NCBI GenBank assembly: GCA_036426205.1
Contig: CM071570.1
Location: forward strand, 56,561,352-56,625,351
Length of the DNA: 64,000 bases
From: Ascaphus truei
Taxonomy: Eukaryota > Chordata > Amphibia > Anura > Ascaphidae
Reading direction: 5' to 3'
Part shown: positions 46,244-57,980 of the stretch, one piece after another
How positions within the stretch are numbered: the first letter of the stretch is position 1
How the letters are laid out: each line of letters opens with the position of its first letter
Translations under genes and position numbers: made by a program
The notes under the pieces: model-generated
What the model saw: the letters and a program-made list of their open reading frames with translations, nothing else
The model's database searches: none
What the model was told of the DNA's origin: nothing

Positions 46244-48722
46244 ATGCCTGTGAGAGCTACGACCTCTACAAGCAAAATATGCTCATCTGTAGGACTATCA
46301 CAATTGGGGGTTCTAGCAAATACAGTGGCAACAGCTGCAATAGCGCCTCCTGAGGTCAGGAAGAAAATGACACCTGATAGCCTAAAAATGGAGGACAAGA
46401 TGCAGCGTTCCTGTAATGAACCCTACCCCACTGAAGAGTGGCCCTTCCAGTCCAATAAAGAGGAAGACATCTCTTACGGGGAACCCGAACCGAGTCACAC
46501 CCACAAAACACCCCAAGAATGGTGGGGGTGCCTGAACTCGGCACGAACCGAAAAGACCGCTCCCTTTGATGACGAATATGATCAGCAGGAGACAGAGCGG
46601 GAGCAGTGAATCACCGAATATTTCTGTCAGCTAAAGCAGCTGCAAGAAAAGCCTAGCGTATATAATGAAGCTGCTAAAATTTCAAATGAAGATGGAGACC
46701 CCAATATCCCTGAAGGGACGGTGTCATCCAAATCAAAAAGGCGGAAAAAGAAAAGCGGTTCTTCACTTACCGTGGAACTAACAGACACGTCCGCAGATCC
46801 TGTGGAGAAAATGGGGGACAGAGTTGCCCTGCAGCCTAGATAAAATGGAGAATTCGTCCCACGGTTAACCGAATATCCAGAGGGCCCAAGGCAGAAATCG
46901 GGTACCCCAAAGAAGTGTCTGTCCGGTGCCAACAGTGAGGAACCCTCAACCAACCATCCCAGGGAAGCGGAGGCAGAACCAGTGAGTGACGATCCCTTGA
47001 CCAGCCCTGAAGACTCCCTGAAAATTGCCAGGCATGACTGTGATCTACTTCGAGAACAATTGAAACTTGAGAGAGCAGATAACATAGAGCTACAGAAAAA
47101 TAACGTGAGGCTACAAAAAGATGTGCTCACAATTTACTCTTTAGCCAGGACAGAATTGGACGATCTCAAGACTGAGCTAGATACTGCAAATGCTGCTATT
47201 TCCGCCATGGATGAAAAGCAGAGCCAATCTGATAAAATGGTGGCTACGCTAAAGCGGAAGTATGAGGAGGCACTGAAGCAGATGACAGTCTTCCAGCAAG
47301 AGGTTCACACTCTTCGCATAGAGTTGAATGCCTCACAACAGGAGGTCAACAGTGTCCAGATAGAGGTGGACGTAGCTCAGAAAGAGGTTCAGACACTCCA
47401 CAGAGCACTGGATGCCTCATATCATTAGACCAACAGCTGCCGCACAGACCTGGAAGTTTCCAGAAAGGAACTACACAGTCTCACTGAGGAGCTGGACATT
47501 TCAAGGAAAACTATCCTACATCTTAACTTAGATCTCAAAGTCTCTCAGAAGGAGCTTCAGAACTTAAACTTGGAGATGGAAGTCTCACGCCAGGAGACAG
47601 CCCGCCTCCAAGCAGATGTGCAAAAATGGAAGGTGAACTGCAAGGAAGCCCTGAATAGTACAGAGACTGAAAAAAGAGAAAATTTAAGATTAAAAAAAGT
47701 AAATTCTGAGTTGACAGAATACGTCAAGGGAAAGAATGAAGAGCTGCAGGCTCTTAAAGAAAGAAATAAACTTTTGAAAGAGGAAATGTTTGAAGCAGAG
47801 CACCGAATGCAGAACCAACTGCAAGGTCTGCGTACACACCTCCAGTATGCTGAGGAGAAGCAGCAAATGCTGCTGGAAGAAAAGCTGCAGGCTGCTAAAG
47901 AGGTACAAGCACTGCAGGAACGTCTGAATACCCAGTACGTCCCCACAGAGCAGTATGAGGAGCTAAAGGCCACGCTGCATGTCTTCAGAGCATCATTGGA
48001 GGCGGAGCTTCGATACCAGGTGACTCTGTATGAGAGGGAGCGTGAGAAGGCTCAGAAACTGGAGCAAGAGCTGGAGAGACAGAGAGACTTCCATTCCCTT
48101 GAGTCAGTACACCAAGGAGGAAACAGACGCAGCGGCAACCTTGACGACAAAAATTACGGAGCTCCAGAATATGAAGGAGACTCTAATACAGCCACCTAAG
48201 AAAGCACTAGCCAAACGTACAGCTGCCCAACAGGCAACAAACAGAGGTAGGAGTGCAGAATCAAAGCCAGAAGAATCCTTAGCTGAGGAAGCTGAAAAAA
48301 TAGGACGTTCTCTGGAAAAGGAGGTGGAGGTGCAACTCAGTCCCAAAGAAGGTGAACTGGCGACTCCGTGGTGTGGAGAACAGCAGAAAACTCTAAGGGC
48401 TAGTCCTAACTGCTCTACAACTGTTGCCATACACTTTGTCTATAAAAAGAGGAGTGCCCGACGCAACAGAAATCTCATGACCACGCACGCGATAAAAAGA
48501 CTTTACTTGGAAAAAGTCCTCCTCGAGCGACTGAGGAGTGCTGATCTCAAGCACCTTCGGGAGGACACAAAAATAAACTGGAGAAAGGGATCCAATCCCA
48601 GCGGGACAGAGGGTTCTCTTCCTCCATCCACTCTTATTCAAGTCACAGAAAGATCTCGAATGAGAGTGGAAGGATGGGCTTTGGCCGTGGTAAGCCCGAG
48701 GTTCCCACAAACAGGGGAGGTA
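46244..48722 (+). pseudogene. Coiled-coil protein frame carried by LTR element 1 (broken)
   Basis: From ATG 46244 a single frame runs about 650 codons to 48199, broken only by in-frame stops at 46607-46609 (Trp in element 2), near 46842 and at 47426-47428. Residues 1-120 are polar and low-complexity (MPVRATTSTSKICSSVGL...). Residues 120-245 are acidic and basic by turns, with a KSKRRKKK cluster. From about residue 245 the sequence is continuous heptad coiled coil (CDLLREQLKLERADNIELQ ... YVPTEQYEELKATLHVFRAS). After residue 640 the conserved sequence continues in another frame (TTKITELQNMKETL), implying a frameshift. Nothing resembles gag or pol. I infer capture of a host coiled-coil transcript; the parent gene is not identified. 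Confidence 0.7.
48707..48722 (+). other. Polypurine tract
   Basis: ACAAACAGGGGAGGTA lies immediately before the 3' LTR. The same tract (reverse strand) borders the left LTR of element 2. Confidence 0.75.
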
Positions 48723-49313
48723 TGTAAAAGGGGACACAAAGGTGTTCACAAAGGTGCCTCTAATCCAGCAGTGTGGTGGTTAACTGCTGGTAGCAAATTA
48801 ACTAGCACCACCTGCCTGATTACAGGTAGTAGAAAAAGCCTGCCTTTGAGACAGGAAGTAACTCCTCCCTAGCTCTGACCTGAGAGCTGACCTTTGGAGA
48901 GACAGAGCAGAGGTTCTTGAGTCCCAGGAGAGACTGACCAAAAGAAACCCAGATCTCTGGAGCTGACCGGTCTTGAGCTCTGCACAGCAGTGCTGAATTC
49001 ACTACTGCACCTGAAGCTGAACCAAGAAGTGAGATTTTCCCTCCAAGAAACAGATAAGACTTTTAGTCTTAAGAGACTGCTTATATCTGCTTATTTTCAT
49101 GCTATATGTTTTGGGGCTGCGAGAACTGCTTGACTAAGGGAGATGTGAACTAATTGCATAGGATTTCACTAGAAATACTCCCAAGTGAATGGAAGCTTTG
49201 TTCCCCCCCATGTTTGGATAATTTCCTGATGAAAAGGAACAGGCACAATAAAGCCTATTATAATTTCCCATATAAGCCTCCTAATTGTGTACCTCTGTGA
49301 ACGTCCGTCCACA
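48723..49313 (+). repeat. 3' LTR of element 1
   Basis: It matches 44676-45283 closely, with small deletions (for example near 48745 and 48995). It ends CCGTCCACA, followed by the GGCTC duplication. Confidence 0.88.
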
Positions 49314-51560
49314 GGCTCCTTCTCTCCTCAATCTGCTGATGCCGAACCCTTCCTATTCCTTCCTCTCTTTTACTTTCTTTGAAAATCACACTGTCCAGGA
49401 TTTTCCCCTCTCCAGGTCACGGTCATCTATCACCCACTTACCATTACTCATCCCCCTTCTGTCTTTCTCATTATCTTTGAATTTTGGCACTTCTTCTTTC
49501 TCTTTTCTGACTCCCCTTCTCCTGTCCTTGGAGACTTATTGCCATATTGATGATCTCTCCCTCCCTTGAGCTTCCTGCTTTCTATATCTATCTTCTTCTT
49601 TTGGCCTTCACCAATGGACTACAGCCAGCACCCACAAAGAAGACCACTACCGGAAACTGTTTTTCAAAAACTTTTATCTCTGATTCCTCCATCTCCCCTT
49701 TTCCTCTCTTTGACCATCTTCTCATCTCACTTATTCTCTCAGTTCTCCTCTTCTACACCTCTGTTAAGCAAATGGCTCTTGACTCCACTTTGCACTGCTC
49801 CCTTTCTTTTCTCTGCTCCGCTACAGATTCTGACCTGGTCATGAACTAGAACTCTGCCATATCCTCATTTTTTCATTTATATGTCCCTCTTTTTCTCTGC
49901 TGTTCTCGCCCTTCTAACCCCAGACCTTCGCTAAACTGGCAGACACGCATGCTGCATTCCTGCACTCGCTTCTCTGAATGCCTCTGAAGGAAATCTCATA
50001 TTCTCGCAAACTTGCTTAAATACAAATGTATCCTATCCTGTTTCAACTCTGCCCTTTCCCAGGCTAAACAAACCTAGTTTTCTTCACCAATCAACACTCA
50101 CAAGTCTAACCCACATCAGCTCTTCTCTATGTATGACTCTACTCAAACCACCGTCTGTTACCTGTTTTTTCCCCTCCATTTTTCCCCAATATTTTGCTGA
50201 CTATTTCAAGACATAGGAGGATTACATTTGTCAAGACATCCCCTCTATATCCTCCTTTTATTCTTCACCTCTTCCTATCTTTCCTCCTGCCAGCCATGAC
50301 TCTTTTTTCTCTGTCAAAGAGGAGGAAGTGTTGCTGCTGATCTCGTCTTCCACTTTTGACCCCATTCCTTCCCATCTCCTCAAACCTCTTGCTCCCACTC
50401 TCATCACTACAGACACCTATTTTCAACTACTCCCTCCGCTCTAGTACCATTCCCACCTCCTTCAAGCATGCAAAAGTTATACCTTTACTCAAACACCGAA
50501 AGCTTGACCCTACAGTACCTGTTTCTCTAACTATCGCCCATTTTCTTACCTCCTATTCTCTGCTAGATCCTCTACAATCTGGCTTCTGCACTGCTCATTC
50601 CAACGAAACAGCCCTCACCGAAATAACTAATGACCTCCATGCTTCCAAAGACCAAGATCATTACACCTTGCTATATTGTTCGACCTCTCTGCAGACTTCG
50701 ATACTTTGGACCACCGTCTTCTCCTTACCATTCTTTATACACTTGGTATCCGTAACTCTATCCTGGATTTCCTCTTATGGTACCTTTCCAATCGTACTTT
50801 CAAGTGTCTCGTTTGCCAACACCTCCTCCTCTGTCGATCTCTCTGTGGGTGTACCCAAAGGGTCTGTCCTGGGACCTCTTCTCTTTTGTCTTTATACACT
50901 CTCTTTAAGTGACCTTATCACATCTCTTGGGTTTAAATATCAACTCTATGCTCGTGACACACACATTTACTTTTCAAGTCTCTGAATGACTATCCACTAT
51001 ATCATCATGGATGGCCCCCTTCCGACTCAAACTTAGCATGTCAAAGATGGAGCTCCTCATATTTCCTCTCAAGACTGGCCCTACTGCCCCCTTCTCCATT
51101 AATGTTGGTAGCACTATCATACACCCAGTATCACAAACCCAGTATATATGATACACCCAGTATCACAAACACACTGCCTAGTTGTCACATTTTACTTCTC
51201 ACATTCACAATGTACCTAAAACCTGTTGATTTTACCTCTGTAACATTGCAAAGATAAGCCCTTTCCTCTGTCGCTCTACTACTAAAACACAGGTCCTTAT
51301 TCTCTCCAATCTCGACTATTGCAACATTCTACTGTTAGGTCTTCCTGCCTCTCCCCTACAATCTATCCTAAACACTGTTAGAATCGCTTTACTCCTAAAA
51401 TCTGTCTCAGTCTCTCATGCTGAAATCCTTCTCCTGGCTTCCTATTAAAACCCCTATTACTTACAAAATTATCCTCTCTTTTAAGGCTATACACTCTTCT
51501 GTCCCTCCTTACATCTCAACGCTAATTTCTTGCTATACACCTTACTGACTCTTGCAAAAT
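49314..51560 (+). pseudogene. CR1/L2-type LINE ORF2 remnant, 3' piece
   Basis: The LINE resumes after the LTR insertion. Endonuclease remnants include NPSYSFLSFTFFENHTV, followed by CHIDDLS in a damaged GDFN-type region. Reverse transcriptase remnants include LLDPLQSGF, HSNETALTEITNDL, LSADFDTLDHRLLLTILYTL, GVPKGSVLGPLLFCLYTLSL and YARDTHIYFS, where the catalytic YADDT has become YARDT. The C-terminal SFKAIHSSVPPYISTLIS fits the family. Several frameshifts and stops are present, so it is inactive. It would have encoded the endonuclease/reverse transcriptase of a CR1/L2-clade LINE. The order of motifs is intact; no 3' microsatellite end is clear. A short duplication (ATACACCCAGTATCACAAAC) lies at 51119-51171. 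Confidence 0.75.
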
Positions 51561-52293
51561 GATTCATTAAAACTGCCATTATGTTAGTCACACAATCAGT
51601 ATTTTGACAGATTTATAACAGGAGCACCAAATGATTGCCAGCTTAGGTGAGAATGTAGAATTAATTATACATTGTCACAAGCGTTACAGATAAAAATAAG
51701 AATTAAGAAAAAAAGAGGAGGGGGAGAAATGTAGTAGTTCTGCTTTAGATGCATACAAAAATATTGCTTAGCCGGAAGGACAAATATACCAGGTAAAAAA
51801 GGCATCCAGTTTGATGATATCAGTCGATATTTTATTGGTACACATAAATAAGTCATTAGATGCTCGGAAGCAGACATTTTTTTACATTTTTAATAAACCA
51901 ATAATGTAAATCTTCAGATACAACTGTAACCCTCCTTGCAAGGCTCTTAAGGAGTTTACATCAGTTGACTATATACTGTACATGTACTTTTCTCAGTCTC
52001 TTATACCTTGTCAGTGTGCTGGGCTTAGATATGCTAATGGTATAATAAACGGCGCCAGGAAATTTATAGTATAAACAAGAACTTTATTGATAGCTGTCTA
52101 CAATGTTCCTCACACATTGACATGATCCACAATAGACATACTTCATGTATCTTCACAGTGTTTGTACTATTTATATCTGCCCTAAGTAGCACCCACTCAA
52201 TGCTCTAGGGAGGTACTTAAGCTTGGTATTGTTACTGTCATCTTAAGTGGCCATCTTCTGTGTAGCATCAATAACTCTGTATCATTTGGGCCC
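51561..52293. other. No gene; possible minus-strand LTR fragment at 52020-52293
   Basis: AACAAGAACTTTATTGATAG (52073) resembles a reversed polyadenylation region of an LTR, but neither end is defined. The rest is AT-rich. Confidence 0.3.
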
Positions 52294-53218
52294 TGTAGGA
52301 GGACATGTGCAGAGGTACACAATGGAGACGGTTGTAAGGTGAAATCATAACAAGGCTTATTGTGCCTGTCGCTTAAAACACTGCAAAAAAAACAACATAA
52401 GCGAAATAGTGAGCCAAATAAAACTTGCTCCACTTTGGCATATATGTATCCATCTATTTCAGCCCCTTTTAACTGGGTGGTTACCCAGGCTATTCATCAG
52501 CCCAAGTCATATAGATATATATACTGCTGCGGCCGAGTTTATTCGAGCATTTGCCCGTTCTCGGCCGCAGCAGTAACCTGGCGCGCGCCGGAGGGTGCCG
52601 GGCGCGCGCCGAAGCAGCGGAAGAGCGCCCTCCGATCGGGGCGCTCTCCCTCCCGCTGCTGGGTCCGCCGGGTCCCCCGGAACCCCCTGCCGCCGTCCCC
52701 CACATCGCGGGACACCAGGGCTCCCTCGGGGAGCCCTGGACGCGCGTGCAGGGGGCGCTGACACCCGATGACGCGTGACCGCGCATCGGTGACGCGCGGC
52801 ACGCCGAGGGAGTGGGGCTAGCAAGCCGGGGCATCCCCCGGCTTGCGGAACTAGCCCTACTCGAATTAAACGTGTCGGTAGGTATAAGACAACAGTCAAT
52901 GGAAATAAAGTCTTATCTGTTTCCAGGGTTGCTGCCTTTTCTCCGGATCATCAGCATCCAGGTTTAGAAGTCCTTATTTGGCAGCTCCAAGATCTGTGTT
53001 CTCTTGGTCAGTCTCTCCTGGGAGACTCAGAACCTCTGCTCTGTTTCCTTGTTCAGCTCACACGTAAGCTAAGGAGTCTCACTTCCTGTCTCACAAGACC
53101 GGCTTTTCTAAGCCATCTAAATCAGGCAGGTGGTGTTAGTTAAATTGCCTATCACAGTTTAACCACCACACTGCTGGATTAGAGGCACATTTGTGAACAG
53201 GGATAGTCCCCTGTTACA
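52294..53218 (-). repeat. 3' LTR of element 2, with insertion
   Basis: It matches 57981-58547 on both sides of a GC-rich insert at 52524-52882. Removing the insert leaves 566 bp, against 567 bp in the other LTR. Confidence 0.88.
52524..52882. mobile_element. GC-rich 359-bp insertion in the left LTR
   Basis: It is absent from the other LTR. TATA lies at both edges. The ends share an inverted block (GAGTTTATTCGAG near the left, CTCGAATTAAAC near the right). The interior is very GC-rich with a strong hairpin (GCAAGCCGGGG / CCCCCGGCTTGC at 52830-52855). It is probably a small DNA transposon; the superfamily is open. Confidence 0.6.
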
Positions 53219-56200
53219 TACCTCCCCTGTTTGTGGGAAGCTCAGGCTTACCACAGCCAAAGCCCATCCATCCACTCTCATTCGAGATCTTTGTGACTTG
53301 AATGATAATGGATGGAGGAAGATAACCCTCTGTCCCCGCTGGGATTGGAGCCCTTTCTCCAGTTTAATTTTTGTCTCCTCCCTAAGGTGCTTGAGATCAG
53401 CACTCCTCAGTCGCTCGAGGAGACTTTTTCCAAGTAAAGTCTTTTACAGAGTGCGCGGTCATGAGATTTCCGTTGCGTCGGGCACTCCTCTTTTTGTGGA
53501 CAAACTGTATGGCAACAGTTGTAGAGCAGTTAGGACTAGCCCTTAGAGTTTTCCCGCTTTTGAAGCGGTCTTTCTGCACCTCCTCCCACAACGGAGTCAC
53601 CAGTTTCAGCTTCTTTGGGACTGAGTTGCACCTCCACCGCCCTTTTTCCAGAGAACGCCTATCTTTCAGCTTCCAGCTAAGGATTCTTCTGGCTTTGATT
53701 CTGCACTCCTACCTCTGCTTGTTGCCGTTGGGGCAGCTGTATTTTGGCTAGTGCTTTCTTAGGTGGCTCAAACTTCGTATCTTGTTTGAAGGTGCGTGGA
53801 GTCCCCACTCTCACGTACCCTTGTCCTCACGGGCATTAGTTACTGTGGGATACTGGTGTGCTTGGCAGAGCCAACACCTTTTTCCGTATTGGAGAATCTT
53901 TTAAGTTACTGGTCTGCCAGAGTCTCAATCTGTTTGAGTGCGTCTTGCAACTCTTCTCAGGGAATTTTCTGCGCACTTTGCTTTCTTCTCTGAGTCTGTA
54001 TCTGTGTCTCCTTCATATTCTGGAGCTCTTTAATTTTTGTCGTTAAGGTTGCCGCCTGCATCTGTTTTCTCTCCTTGGTGTACTGACTCAAGGGAATGGA
54101 ACATCTCTCTAGCTCTCCAGCTCTTGCTCCAGTTTCTGAGCCTTCTCACCTTCACGTTCCTCTCATACAGAGTCACCTGGTATCGAAGCTCCGTCTCCAA
54201 TGATGCTCTGAAGACATGCAGCGTGGCCTTTAGCTCCTCATACTGCTCTGTGGGGACGTACTGGGTATTCAACGTTCCTGCATCGCTTGTACCTCTTTAG
54301 CAGCCTGCAGCTTTTCTTACTGCAGCGTTTGCTGCTTCTCTCAGCATACTGGAGGTGTGTACGCAGACCTTGCAGTTGGTTCTGGCGTCGTTGCTCTGCT
54401 TCAAACTTTTCCTTGACTTCGTCTGTCAACTGAAAATTTTCTCCTTTCAGTTTTTAAGTTTTCTCTTTTTAATCTTGAATTTTCTCCTTTTTCAGTCCTC
54501 GTATTCTTCAGGGCCTCTTTGCAGTCCTCCTTCCATTTATGCACATCTGCTTTGAGAATGACAGTTCTCCTGGCGTGAACTTCCTTCTCTAGGTTGAGGG
54601 TCTGAAGCTCCTTCTGAGAGACTTTGAGATCTGTATCGATTGACAATAGTTTTCTTATAGTCCAGCTCCTCAGTGAGACTGTGTAATTCCTTTCTGGAAA
54701 CTTCCAAATCTGTGCGGCAGCTGTTGGTCTCATGATGTAGGCACCCAGTGCTCTGCGGAGTGTCTGAAACTCTTCCTGAGATACGTCCATCTCTGTCCGG
54801 ACATGTGTTGACCTCCTGTTGTGAGCATTCAGCTCTACGCGAAGAGTGTGAACCTCTTGCTGAAAGACTGTCATCTGCTTTAGTGCCTCCTCATACTTCC
54901 GCTTCAGCTGAGTCATCATTTTACAGATTGGCTCTGCTTTTCATCCATTGTGGAAATAGTAGCATTTGCAGTATCTAGCTCAGTCTTGAGATCGTCCAAT
55001 TCTGTCCTGGCTGCAGAGTACATTGCGAGCACATGTTCCTGTAGCTTCACGTTATTTTTCAGTAGCTCCGCGTAACCATCTTTCTTTTGTTTCAATTGTT
55101 CACGGAGTATATCACAGTCACAGATACAAAAAAATGAGTGGTAGTGCGCAACTAATACCGTGATAATGTGATAGGATAAAGTACACAATTGTGAATGGAA
55201 GGTGTATTTAACAATAGTGATGACCTTGTAGGTGTAAATTTCACATTCATGCGTCTGCACGCCCTTCTGGGGGTGGCTCAACACCCCTGGGGCTAGAAGA
55301 ACAGAGAAAAGACAAGGCGCACAACGCACATAGTGAAATACAGTTTTAATAAGTTAATTAAACTAAAAGATAATAAGTTCTGCGTACATCAATAAATATA
55401 AAATCAAGCATTTGATAAGTGGGTTACACACAGGGAACAGCTGGACTCGTCAGACTTCATCCACTGTCAAAGAGGAGCCGGAGACCCACGATCATCTGAC
55501 CAGGTAAGGGGGGAGCCCTCTGGGTCCGTGAAGGGCACACACGCTGTTCCTGGATACTGAGAAATTGTGTCCTCAGTGTGGATGTACATACACGTCCCAG
55601 TAACACGTACAGTCTCCTCTGCTGCTGCCTTTCCACTGCTCCACGCCGGTAACACGCTGCTGCGCCTCACGGGATGCCCGCTGATGACGTCACTTGTTTC
55701 TTTCACAGTGCAGAGCTCAATGCAATGTCTAAGGTGTCCGTAGTGTTAGCGCAAAGTGCCGGATGGCAACCGGGGAGACACAAAGTGGATGGGGCAGAGA
55801 TGAAGTCTCCTCTGCTACTTGCTTTCCACTTCTCCACGCCGGTAACACGCTGCTGCGCCTCACGGGACGCCCGCTGATGACGTCACTTCTTTCTTTCACA
55901 GTGCAGAGCTCAATGCAATGTCTATGGTGTCCGCAGTATTAGCGCAAAGTGCCGGATGGCAACCGGAGAGGCACAAAGTGGATGGGGCAGAGATGACTGA
56001 CGCAAGGGACAGGAAGGGAAAGCCCACTTATCAAATGCTTGATTTTAGATTTATTGATGTACGCAGAATTTATTATCCTTTAGTTTAATTAACTTTATAA
56101 ACTGTATTTAACTATGTGCGTTGTGCGCCTTGTCTTTTCTCTGTTCTTATATCACAGTCACGCCTGGCATTTTTCAGGGCATCCTCAGGGCTGGTCAATG

Positions 56201-56957
56201 GATCGACACTCACTGGTTCCGGCTCCGCTTCCTTGGGATGGTTGGTTGAGGGTTCCTCACTTTTGGCACCGGACAGACACTTCTTTGGGGTACACGACTT
56301 CTGCCTTGGGTCCTCTGGATATTCGTTTAACCGCGGGACGAATTCTCCATTTTCTCTAGGCTGCAGGGCAACTCGGCCCCCCTTTTCCTCCACAGGGTCT
56401 GCGGACATATCTGTTCCTTCCACGGTAAGTGAAGAACCGGTTTTCTTTTTCTTTTTCCGCCTTTTTGATTTGGATGACACCGTCCCTTCAGGGATACTGG
56501 GGTCTCCATCTTCATTTGAAATTTTAGCAGCGTCACTGGATCCACCCGGCTTTTCTTGCAACTGTAATAGCTGACGGAAATATTCGGTGATCCACTGCTC
56601 CCGCTCTTTCTCCTGCTGATCATATTCGTCATCAAAGGGAGCGGTCTTTTCGGTTCGTGCCGAGTTCAGGCACCCCCACCATTCTTGGGGTGTTTTGTGG
56701 GTGTGACTCGGTTCGGGTTCCCCGTAAGAGATGTCTTCCTCTTTATTGGACTGGAAGGGCCACTCTTCTGTGGGGTAGGGTCCACTACAGGAACGCTGCA
56801 TCTTGTCCTCCATTTTTAGGCTATCAGGTGTAATTTTCTTCCTGACCTCAGGAGGCGCCATTGCAGCTGTTGCCACTGTATTTGCTAGAACCCCCAATTT
56901 TGGTAGTCCTACAGGTGGGCATATTTTGCTTGTAGAGGTCGTAGTTCTCACAGGCAT
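53219..56957 (-). pseudogene. Coiled-coil protein frame carried by LTR element 2 (broken)
   Basis: The ATG at 56957 opens MPVRTTTSTSKICPPVGLPK, homologous to element 1, and runs about 270 codons without a stop (EQWITEYFRQLLQLQE keeps the Trp that is a stop in element 1). A retroposon then interrupts it at 56147. The coiled coil resumes at 55107 (LREQLKQKKDGYAELLKNN) and continues with several frameshifts past 54240 (TQYVPTEQYEELKATLHVFR). Near 54060 the frame shifts to TTKIKELQNMKETQIQTQ, with further coil (EELQDALKQIETLADQ) that element 1 lacks. The downstream KTLRASPNCSTTVAIQFVHK block is shared with element 1. Shared protein sequence in independently decayed copies suggests the frame was once maintained. 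Confidence 0.68.
55122..56147. mobile_element. 1-kb foldback retroposon with 14-bp duplication
   Basis: TATATCACAGTCAC flanks both ends (55108-55121 and 56148-56161). Block 55296-55425 (AGAACAGAGAAAAGACAAGG...) is inverted at 56010-56147. The centre holds a direct duplication of about 195 bp (from 55610 and from 55805, CCACGCCGGTAACACGCTGC in both). The layout matches the head-to-head PLE-like retroposons elsewhere in the window. No protein is encoded. Confidence 0.75.
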
Positions 56958-57980
56958 CTCTGTAGACTTTTCTTTCTTGGGTAAGTTTTACAATATCAGC
57001 AGTACTGTGCATGCATTTTCTCTTATCAGGTATACAAGATGTACAGTTGCTAGGTAAAAACGTCTATTTGCTTTACACCATTTACTTGCTAGGTGTAATC
57101 TCTCATTAGTATGCTGAATGTGTAGTTGCTAGGAAAAAACTTCTGTTTGCTTTACACCATTTACTTGCTAGGTGCAATCCCTCCGCTTCAGCAACAGAAT
57201 TTGGTTTTCTGCTTGAGTTCAGTAATTTTGAGTCTCATCTTTGGGTATTATGGCATTCACACTTCACACTTTGGGTGTCTGTTTTGCTCCAAAGATACAT
57301 AGGTAGACTTTTTTTTCTTGCAGAAAAAAAAACATTCTTTGCAATGGAATATTTCTTTCATTACCGGCAGGGTGACTCAACACTCAGCAATTGGCTTTTT
57401 CCCCTGTAGGGCAATTTTACACTCAGCATTTGTTTGCTAAAAATTCCCCTGCTTCAGCACAGTCTTGTATCAATTTTCACACTTTTCTACATATACTCCA
57501 TTCACAGCTGGTAGCCCTATGCGGTGTGGCAACCTTTATTTGCAAAATCAGTACCACTCGTGGGTCACCATCTGTATTCACTGCTTCAGCGAAACTTTTG
57601 AAAACAACAAACACCTATCCCTTTTTAAGGGCTGACTAACTTCTTGAACCCTGACTATGGCTGGAAGGCAAAACCCCTATTTCAATGACCATATTACACT
57701 TTGTGATAGGCAAATAAGGTTTAGCTGCTTCAGCAGTCTCTCTCCTCTTGGGATTGGGGAAAAGAGTCCATCTGTGGTTTTGTAGGTTTCAGTGCAGTGT
57801 AAGTTTCCTGCCTGGGTGTGCATCCCTTTAATTCTGATCTCTGCTGCAGGTGAATCTTTTTGTTGCTCAGGTTTGTTTGCAAGACTGTATGCAGGCAAAA
57901 GCACAAAAAAAAAATTCCACAGGCAATCTCCAGCCCTTTAAACTTCAAAGGGCTCCTCTCATCCCACTTCTGACACCATA

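Larger units (their letters stand above)
44676..49313 (+). mobile_element. LTR element 1: non-autonomous, carries a coiled-coil frame
   Basis: This 4.6-kb element has two LTRs (44676-45283 and 48723-49313), a putative primer-binding site at 45286, a polypurine tract at 48707 and a 5-bp duplication. Its coding region (46244-48722) shows no capsid, zinc-knuckle, protease, reverse transcriptase, RNase H or integrase motif. Mobility would need proteins from another element. The two LTRs are very similar with small indels, so the insertion is not ancient. A second copy lies inverted at 52294-58547. Confidence 0.88.

Noticed and set aside
52850..52857. Helitron-like 3' end (hairpin then CTAG) inside the GC-rich LTR insertion
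   Set aside because: The insertion continues about 30 bp beyond the CTAG, and the following base is C, not T.
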